Below, one piece after another: positions 8,109-11,916 of a stretch of DNA of 11,916 nt. The stretch is from CADEEX01 sp040081555 (GTDB lineage: Bacteria; Acidobacteriota; Vicinamibacteria; Vicinamibacterales; CAVVIG01): NCBI GenBank assembly GCA_040081555.1, contig JBEBGG010000104.1, forward strand, positions 1-11,916. The letters run 5' to 3'. The first letter of the stretch is position 1; the number at the start of each line of letters is the position of its first letter. A program made the position numbers and the translations under genes. The notes beneath the pieces are model-generated. The model did not search any database. It was not told the DNA's origin and worked only from the letters and a program-made list of their open reading frames with translations.

Positions 8109-10112
8109 ATGGCTGAGGAAGAGTGGATGACCATTGAGGAGACTGCGCGTTACTTGCAGCTCGGCAAAACAGCGCTGTACGACCTCGCAAGGGAGGGAAC
8201 GCTTCCATCAAGCAAAGTGGGGAGCAAATGGCTCTTCAGTAAACGAGACTTGGACGCGTGGGTGCGCTCGAACATCCCCCTCGAACAGTTCTTCCTCAAG
8301 ACGCCCGCGAATATCGAGGAGAACCTCCAGCTCCGGGAGCCACAAGTCGAGGCCTACAAGGCGCTGTACGAGTACTTCAAGACAGGCAAGAAACCGGCGA
8401 TCATACAGATCCCCGTCGGCTGTGGAAAGTCAGGTATCGCAGCCATCGCGCCCTTCGGGATCGCGAAAGGACGGGTGCTGATCATCGCGCCGAATCTGAC
8501 GATTAAGGAAGGACTCTTCGAGTCCCTCGACGTCACGAACAAGCAGAAGTGCTTCTGGCGGAAACGCAACATCCTTACCGACGAGGCAATGATCGGCGGG
8601 CCGTTCGCGACGACCCTTGAAACCGGCAATCTGTCGGTTTGCGAGAAGTCGCACTTCGTCATTACGAACGTCCAGCAACTCGCCACCAACCCCGAGAAGT
8701 GGCTGCATCAGTTCTCGCGCAACTTCTTCGACATGATCATCGTGGACGAAGCGCACCACTCCCCGGCCGATAGCTGGCGCAAAATCCACGAGCACTTCAG
8801 GGACGCCCGTGTGATCAACATGACGGCGACACCATTCCGTGGTGACGCGCAAGAGATCGAAGGGGACCTGGTCTACCGGTACCCTTTCAAGAAGGCGACC
8901 TTCAAAGGGTACATCAAGCGCCTCACCGCATCGTACGCGGCACCGACTGAATTGGAATTCACTGCGAAGGGGGAGACGAGGATCTATACGCTGAACGAGG
9001 TCCTCGCGATGAAGGAGAAGGACTGGTTTAGCCGCGGCATCGCGCTCTCCGAGCCGTGCAACGAAACCATTGTTGTTAACAGCCTGCAGAGGTTCGAGCA
9101 ACTCCGCGAGACGGGCACCGCTCACCAGCTCATCGCCGTCGCATGCAGTGTGAACCACGCCCGCAAGATCGTCCACCTCTACGAGGCGCGCGGGTTCAAA
9201 GCAGACCTGATCTACAGCGAGATGGACGAGGACAAGAAGACCGACGTGAAACGACGCCTCACGAGCGGCGAGCTCGACTGCATCGTTCAAGTCCAAATGC
9301 TCGGCGAGGGATTCGACCACCCCAAGCTGAGCGTCGCGGCGATCTTCCGGCCCTTCCGAACGCTCGCACCGTACATCCAGTTCGTCGGCCGCATCCTGCG
9401 CGTGATCGTCCAGAACAGCCCCGGCCACCCGGACAACTACGGGCACATCGTGACGCATGCAGGCATGAACCTCGACGAGCGACTGCGTGAGTTCAAGCTC
9501 TTCGAGAGCGACGATCAGAAATTCTGGGAGGAAGTCATCGGCGGGAAGGAACCCGAGCCCCCGGCGAACGTCAAGAGCGGCGCGGGACGCATGCGACTAT
9601 CGGAGCAGGCCGTCGTGAATTACGAGATCGTGGACACGATGATCGAGGAGCAGTTCACTTCCGCCGAACAGGAAGACATTATCAAGGAACTGCGCGAGAA
9701 GCTGGAGTCCCTCGGCCTGGACCCCGAACAGGCGGACGCCATCGTGCTATCCAAGACGAGCACAAGGACGACCTCCAAGGCCGCTGCGCCCTACCAAGTA
9801 CTGCCACAGCGGGAGTGGGAGACCAAAAAGACGGGGCTAAACGAGCAGGTCAATCGTGCTGCGAACCTCCTCATCAACCGACTCGGGCTCAACCGCGCTG
9901 GACGGGAACTCATCAATGCAGGCGTCGCGGCGACGAACAACTTCGTGGCATGCGTCACCCTCATCAATAAAGAGCTCAAGAACAAGTATCCACAGCCGCG
10001 CCAGCAGTGGAGCACAGAACAGTTCGAGACGGCTACCGCCGAGCTCGAAAGCATTCTGAACCTTCTGACGCGTCGGTACAAGGGAGTGCTCAATGGCAAA
10101 ACCAAAGGGTAA
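8109..10112 (+). CDS. Excisionase-type HTH fused to DEAH-box SF2 helicase
   Basis: A 667-residue protein. AGGAGA 8 nt upstream of the ATG is a strong ribosome site. Residues about 7-52 (MTIEETARYLQLGKTALYD onward, through the Trp-Leu-Phe hairpin) form an excisionase/MerR-like winged helix-turn-helix. The SF2 motor follows: Walker A GCGKS at 104-108, motif Ia near LIIAPNLT, DEAH at 213-216, TATPF as motif III, GEGFDHP as motif V at 399-405, and QFVGRILR as motif VI at 424-431. Residues about 460-667 are mostly helical and I do not recognise them. The motor resembles the ResIII/DEAD class used in restriction and defence proteins, but no nuclease or methylase motif is visible. The gene overlaps the next one by 20 nt, so the two products probably work together. 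A role in phage defence is inferred from context; the HTH may also allow self-regulation at the upstream palindrome. Confidence 0.9.
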   Translation: MAEEEWMTIEETARYLQLGKTALYDLAREGTLPSSKVGSKWLFSKRDLDAWVRSNIPLEQFFLKTPANIEENLQLREPQVEAYKALYEYFKTGKKPAIIQIPVGCGKSGIAAIAPFGIAKGRVLIIAPNLTIKEGLFESLDVTNKQKCFWRKRNILTDEAMIGGPFATTLETGNLSVCEKSHFVITNVQQLATNPEKWLHQFSRNFFDMIIVDEAHHSPADSWRKIHEHFRDARVINMTATPFRGDAQEIEGDLVYRYPFKKATFKGYIKRLTASYAAPTELEFTAKGETRIYTLNEVLAMKEKDWFSRGIALSEPCNETIVVNSLQRFEQLRETGTAHQLIAVACSVNHARKIVHLYEARGFKADLIYSEMDEDKKTDVKRRLTSGELDCIVQVQMLGEGFDHPKLSVAAIFRPFRTLAPYIQFVGRILRVIVQNSPGHPDNYGHIVTHAGMNLDERLREFKLFESDDQKFWEEVIGGKEPEPPANVKSGAGRMRLSEQAVVNYEIVDTMIEEQFTSAEQEDIIKELREKLESLGLDPEQADAIVLSKTSTRTTSKAAAPYQVLPQREWETKKTGLNEQVNRAANLLINRLGLNRAGRELINAGVAATNNFVACVTLINKELKNKYPQPRQQWSTEQFETATAELESILNLLTRRYKGVLNGKTKG

Positions 10113-10353
10113 GACTCCGTCGCTCCTCGCGATCTCGACCGGCACGCCAGAACAGCACGCATGCGGAAAGGCGACACCATGCACCCGCTGTGAGGAGATA
10201 ATTGTCAAAGGTCACCGTTGCTTCAAGATACCCAAGAGCAAGAGCGGATTCACGCGCCATCCCATCTTCTGCGTCGCTTGTACGATAGCCATCCTCGAGC
10301 AGACCAAAATCGAGTTACTGGTCGTAGAGAAGGACGTCCGATTCAACAGCTAG
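10093..10353 (+). CDS. Small Cys-rich zinc-finger-like protein
   Basis: An 86-residue protein whose ATG lies 20 nt inside the end of the helicase gene, with GGAG 6 nt upstream. It has C24, C30-x2-C33, C43 and C60-x2-C63, plus H22, H41 and H56. The pattern CxxC-x(5-7)-KG-x2-C followed by a distal H-x3-C-x2-C resembles small treble-clef or PARP-type zinc fingers, so nucleic-acid or protein binding is plausible. The N-terminal 20 residues are basic and disordered-looking; the C-terminus is a short amphipathic strand. The overlap and strong ribosome site indicate coupled translation with the helicase, so it is likely an accessory subunit. I cannot name the family. Confidence 0.78.
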   Translation: MAKPKGKTPSLLAISTGTPEQHACGKATPCTRCEEIIVKGHRCFKIPKSKSGFTRHPIFCVACTIAILEQTKIELLVVEKDVRFNS

Positions 10354-10383
10354 AACGACACAGAAGCGGCCGGATTGGCGGCT

Positions 10384-10540
10384 TTCGTGTTGAAAAAGGC
10401 TGAAGGCAAGATGGCGGAATGCGGGTGGCTCACGCCGGTACTGGTCGCGCAGATCGAATTTATGGAGTTGACCGGCGAGAACACTGCGGCACTCGGAGTT
10501 CGTTCGCTGCGCGAGATAAAAAGGCGAAGGCGTGCGGGTG
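10384..10540 (+). pseudogene. Decayed C-terminal fragment of DNA ligase D / ATP-dependent DNA ligase
   Basis: Read with frame changes, the stretch resembles the C-terminal OB-fold of LigD-type ATP-dependent DNA ligases. First WLTPVLVAQIEFMELTGEN is seen in one frame (about 10426-10482), then LRHSEFV from 10484 in a second frame, LRE from 10507, and DKKAK from 10515 in a third. In LigD the corresponding stretch is W-x-[KR]-P-x-LV-x-[QE]-x-EF-x-EWT followed by LRHxxFxxLREDK. Three single-base shifts are needed, so it cannot be functional. The catalytic nucleotidyltransferase part is absent; the preceding gene ends at 10353, leaving no room for it. It is a relic of an earlier insertion or deletion at this locus. 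Confidence 0.62.
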
Positions 10541-10556
10541 ACGCGGAGCACGCTCT

Positions 10557-11234
10557 CTAGGCATCTGCCTGCGTGCCGGCGATCTGCTCTTGAAGCCGTC
10601 GCTCCCGGCCCTCGATCTCTGCTTGCAGCAGCTTCAGGGAGACTTCGACGTCGTCGAGCAGCATCTCGCCACGGTCAAAATGGATACCGAAGAAAATGTT
10701 GTAGTAACGATTCATGATCTCGAATCCTTCGCCAAACAATTTGGCGACATCAGCTTCCGCGATGGGGAATTTTGTGCCGAAGGATTCGTCCGATACTGCG
10801 ACCTTGCTACTTCGGTGGGCGTAGACGTTGTTGCGCCAAGCGATCAGGTGCTTCACGGCTGAATTACTGTCGGGCGACACCCATCGAAGGTCGGCCTCGA
10901 GCTGTGCTGCTTCGAAGGGTGCGAGCGGATTCGGCGGCGCAGGTAGAAGCGCAGGATTGTCGCGGATCAGTTCCAGGAACGTTCGGAGGTTGAGGACGTC
11001 GCGGTTCCAGTCATAAACGCGACACAGCCTGAACACCGCAGTCTCCCAGTGCGCTTCATAGGTCAGAGTCCAGAAGGTCCGCGAGAGGCTCATCGCTTTG
11101 GCGAAACCGCTCTCCTGCGCCGCGTACAGCTTCTTGCAAAGCTCGTAGTGATTGTTTGCCTGTCCAAGATCCCTCAGCAGTGTCGTTAGTGCCCGCCTGA
11201 AGTCTTCCACGGTTTTCACTGGCTTGCCACTCAT
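10557..11234 (-). CDS. HEPN-domain protein, AbiU2-like
   Basis: A 225-residue mostly helical protein on the minus strand. The ATG at 11234 is preferred over the adjacent TTG at 11237 because GAGG (11242-11239) is 4 nt from the ATG. Residues 132-142 (AWRNNVYAHRS) hold the HEPN signature R134-x5-H140, the catalytic pair of HEPN ribonucleases. The aromatic helix around residues 54-75 (FWTLTYEAHWETAVFRL) and the overall length fit the AbiU2-type HEPN group. HEPN proteins commonly act as RNases in abortive infection or toxin-antitoxin pairs. No MNT-type antitoxin gene is adjacent; an upstream partner may have been lost to the IS insertion. It faces the ligase remnant and shares no operon with the helicase pair. 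Function is inferred from the motif and family resemblance. Confidence 0.75.
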   Translation of the reverse strand: MSGKPVKTVEDFRRALTTLLRDLGQANNHYELCKKLYAAQESGFAKAMSLSRTFWTLTYEAHWETAVFRLCRVYDWNRDVLNLRTFLELIRDNPALLPAPPNPLAPFEAAQLEADLRWVSPDSNSAVKHLIAWRNNVYAHRSSKVAVSDESFGTKFPIAEADVAKLFGEGFEIMNRYYNIFFGIHFDRGEMLLDDVEVSLKLLQAEIEGRERRLQEQIAGTQADA

Positions 11235-11238
11235 CAAT

Positions 11239-11242
11239 CCTC
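11239..11242 (-). promoter_or_regulatory. Shine-Dalgarno site deciding the HEPN start
   Basis: GAGG on the minus strand lies 4 nt before the ATG at 11234 and only 1 nt before the TTG at 11237, so the ATG is the more likely start. Confidence 0.4.
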
Positions 11243-11320
11243 GCTTGGTTTATTCGAACGCCGAGCAGATTCCGCAGTCTCTCCCGGTCGCCGGCTTTTT
11301 CGGCCGCGTCGATGCCTCGG

Positions 11321-11342
11321 TGGACACCCAAAACCGGCCATT
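11321..11342 (+). repeat. IS21 terminal repeat copy 1
   Basis: TGGACA-N4-AAACCGGCCATT. It is the outermost copy of the repeat and a likely transposase binding site. Confidence 0.65.
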
Positions 11343-11344
11343 AA

Positions 11345-11367
11345 TGGACAGCTGAAAACCGGCCATT
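11345..11367 (+). repeat. IS21 terminal repeat copy 2
   Basis: TGGACA-N5-AAACCGGCCATT, about 24-25 bp inside copy 1, the close spacing expected of IS21 multiple terminal repeats. Confidence 0.65.
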
Positions 11368-11423
11368 TCGAGTAGCGGCTCGAGGCGTTGACGCCGGCGA
11401 GGAACGCGGAGTTCCTACGCGGC

Positions 11424-11916
11424 ATGAGCAACGTCTTGGCTGACGACAAACACCACCAGATTGTGGCGCTGGGGCGATTGGGCTGGTCGCTGCGGCGCAT
11501 CGAGCGGACGACCGGTGTCCGGCGCGAAACCATCAGCGGCTATCTCAAGGCCATGGGCATCGTGGTGCCGGGCCGCGGGCGCCGCCCCGCCTCACGGGCG
11601 AAACCGGCCATTTCCACCGCGGTGGTGTCCACCGACTCTGGTGGGCCAAAACCGGCCATTTCCGACGCGCTGTCTCCCGACGCCCGTGAGGCGAAAGCGG
11701 CCACCAGGACGGAGGTGTCCACCGACTCGGGGCCGATTCCGCGTCCGGCCCGTGCCCCGAGTGCGAGTGCGTGCGAGCCGTATCGAGAGCTGATCGCCGA
11801 GGCGCTCGGCCGGGGACGCAACGCCATGGCGATCTGGCAGGACCTCGTCGACGACCACGGCTTCACGGCTCGGTATGCGAGTGTCCGGCGCTTTGTCGTA
11901 ACACTCCTGTCTCTTA
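11424..11916 (+). CDS. istA: IS21-family transposase IstA, N-terminal part (runs off the edge)
   Basis: The frame is open from the ATG to the right edge (164 codons plus one base). A TTG at 11388 is an alternative start; an in-frame TAG at 11373 bounds it. GGAG at 11408-11411 lies 12 nt before the ATG. Residues about 15-45 (GRLGWSLRRIERTTGVRRE) form the IS21 helix-turn-helix that binds the element ends. Residues about 55-115 form a Pro/Ala/Ser-rich linker with repeated units (AKPAISTAVVSTDSG, then PKPAISDA, then EVSTDSG). After it comes the conserved YRELIAEALGRGRNAMAIWQDLVDDHGF segment, broken here by only ordinary substitutions. The DDE catalytic domain lies outside the window. The last 10 bases match a sequencing adapter, so the final residues (LSL) are probably not real. 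Confidence 0.82.
   Translation, partial: MSNVLADDKHHQIVALGRLGWSLRRIERTTGVRRETISGYLKAMGIVVPGRGRRPASRAKPAISTAVVSTDSGGPKPAISDALSPDAREAKAATRTEVSTDSGPIPRPARAPSASACEPYRELIAEALGRGRNAMAIWQDLVDDHGFTARYASVRRFVVTLLSL
11601..11613 (+). repeat. In-gene copy of the IS terminal core
   Basis: AAACCGGCCATTT, identical to the core of terminal repeat copy 2, encodes KPAIS in the IstA linker. Confidence 0.6.
11649..11661 (+). repeat. Second in-gene copy of the IS terminal core
   Basis: AAACCGGCCATTT again, exactly 48 bp after the previous copy and in the same reading frame. A degenerate third copy (GCGAAAGCGGCCACC) lies at 11691-11705. Confidence 0.6.
11907..11916. other. Probable residual Tn5/Nextera adapter bases
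   Basis: CTGTCTCTTA at the very end equals the first ten bases of the Tn5 mosaic-end adapter CTGTCTCTTATACACATCT. A ten-base match ending exactly at the sequence edge is unlikely by chance. Confidence 0.7.

Larger units (their letters stand above)
11321..11906 (+). mobile_element. Left end of an IS21-family insertion sequence (right end outside window)
   Basis: Two direct repeats typical of IS21 multiple terminal repeats are followed by an IstA reading frame that leaves the window. IS21 elements begin with TG, which fits 11321; a TG at 11313 is an alternative. The right end, istB and any target duplication are not in the window. Confidence 0.72.

Noticed and set aside
7711..8211. Minus-strand frame reading through the qatD/helicase gap
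   Set aside because: The part in the gap looks mildly protein-like, but it runs into qatD antisense with no stop, has no ribosome site and starts inside the palindrome.
8430..9458. 342-codon minus-strand frame antisense to the SF2 helicase
   Set aside because: It mirrors the helicase motifs and is Val/Asp/Leu/Arg-rich, as expected for a high-GC antisense shadow.
10218..10403. Overlapping plus-strand frame inside the zinc-finger gene
   Set aside because: Out-of-frame shadow; the Cys-rich frame has a strong ribosome site and a clear metal-binding pattern.
11290..11307. GC stem with a T-run as a terminator near the IS end
   Set aside because: Only about 4 bp of stem can form and the T-run lies in the loop, not after the stem.
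1..11916. CRISPR array, tRNA or rRNA genes
   Set aside because: No regularly spaced repeats of suitable length and no tRNA or rRNA signatures were seen in the short non-coding gaps.

Overview
The window looks like a complete metagenomic contig from a high-GC bacterium: dense coding, G/C-biased third positions, GTG and TTG starts, and ordinary Shine-Dalgarno sites. Nothing fixes the genus. Its last ten bases match a Tn5/Nextera adapter, so the right-hand end is probably a library or assembly edge and not genomic sequence.

Layout. (1) Positions 1-3019, minus strand, hold one uninterrupted reading frame that leaves the left edge. It encodes at least 1006 residues of a nuclease-helicase: an N-terminal RecB/Cas4-like PD-(D/E)XK nuclease with a putative four-cysteine Fe-S site, a long middle region I do not recognise, and the Walker A of a superfamily 1 helicase. 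(2) A 121-bp divergent intergenic region with a 15-bp palindrome separates it from (3) the four-gene Qat anti-phage operon on the plus strand (3141-7909). This comprises qatA (KAP NTPase), qatB, qatC (QueC-like) and qatD (TatD-like nuclease), packed with a 3-nt gap, an abutting stop/start and a 1-nt stop/start overlap. (4) A 199-bp gap ends in a 26-bp palindrome just upstream of (5) a gene fusing an excisionase-type helix-turn-helix to a DEAH-box superfamily 2 helicase, whose 3' end overlaps a small Cys-rich zinc-finger-like gene. (6) A frameshifted remnant of a DNA ligase D C-terminus follows at about 10384-10540. (7) A minus-strand HEPN protein of the AbiU2 type lies at 10557-11234. (8) The right edge carries the left end and istA start of an IS21-family element.

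Taken together this is a defence island: one known system (Qat) next to three genes or modules that look defensive but that I cannot assign to a named system. These are the Fe-S nuclease-helicase, the HTH-helicase/zinc-finger pair and the HEPN protein. The ligase remnant and the insertion sequence point to repeated insertion and decay at this locus. The best candidate for something undescribed is the HTH-DEAH helicase plus zinc-finger pair with its own palindromic operator-like site.
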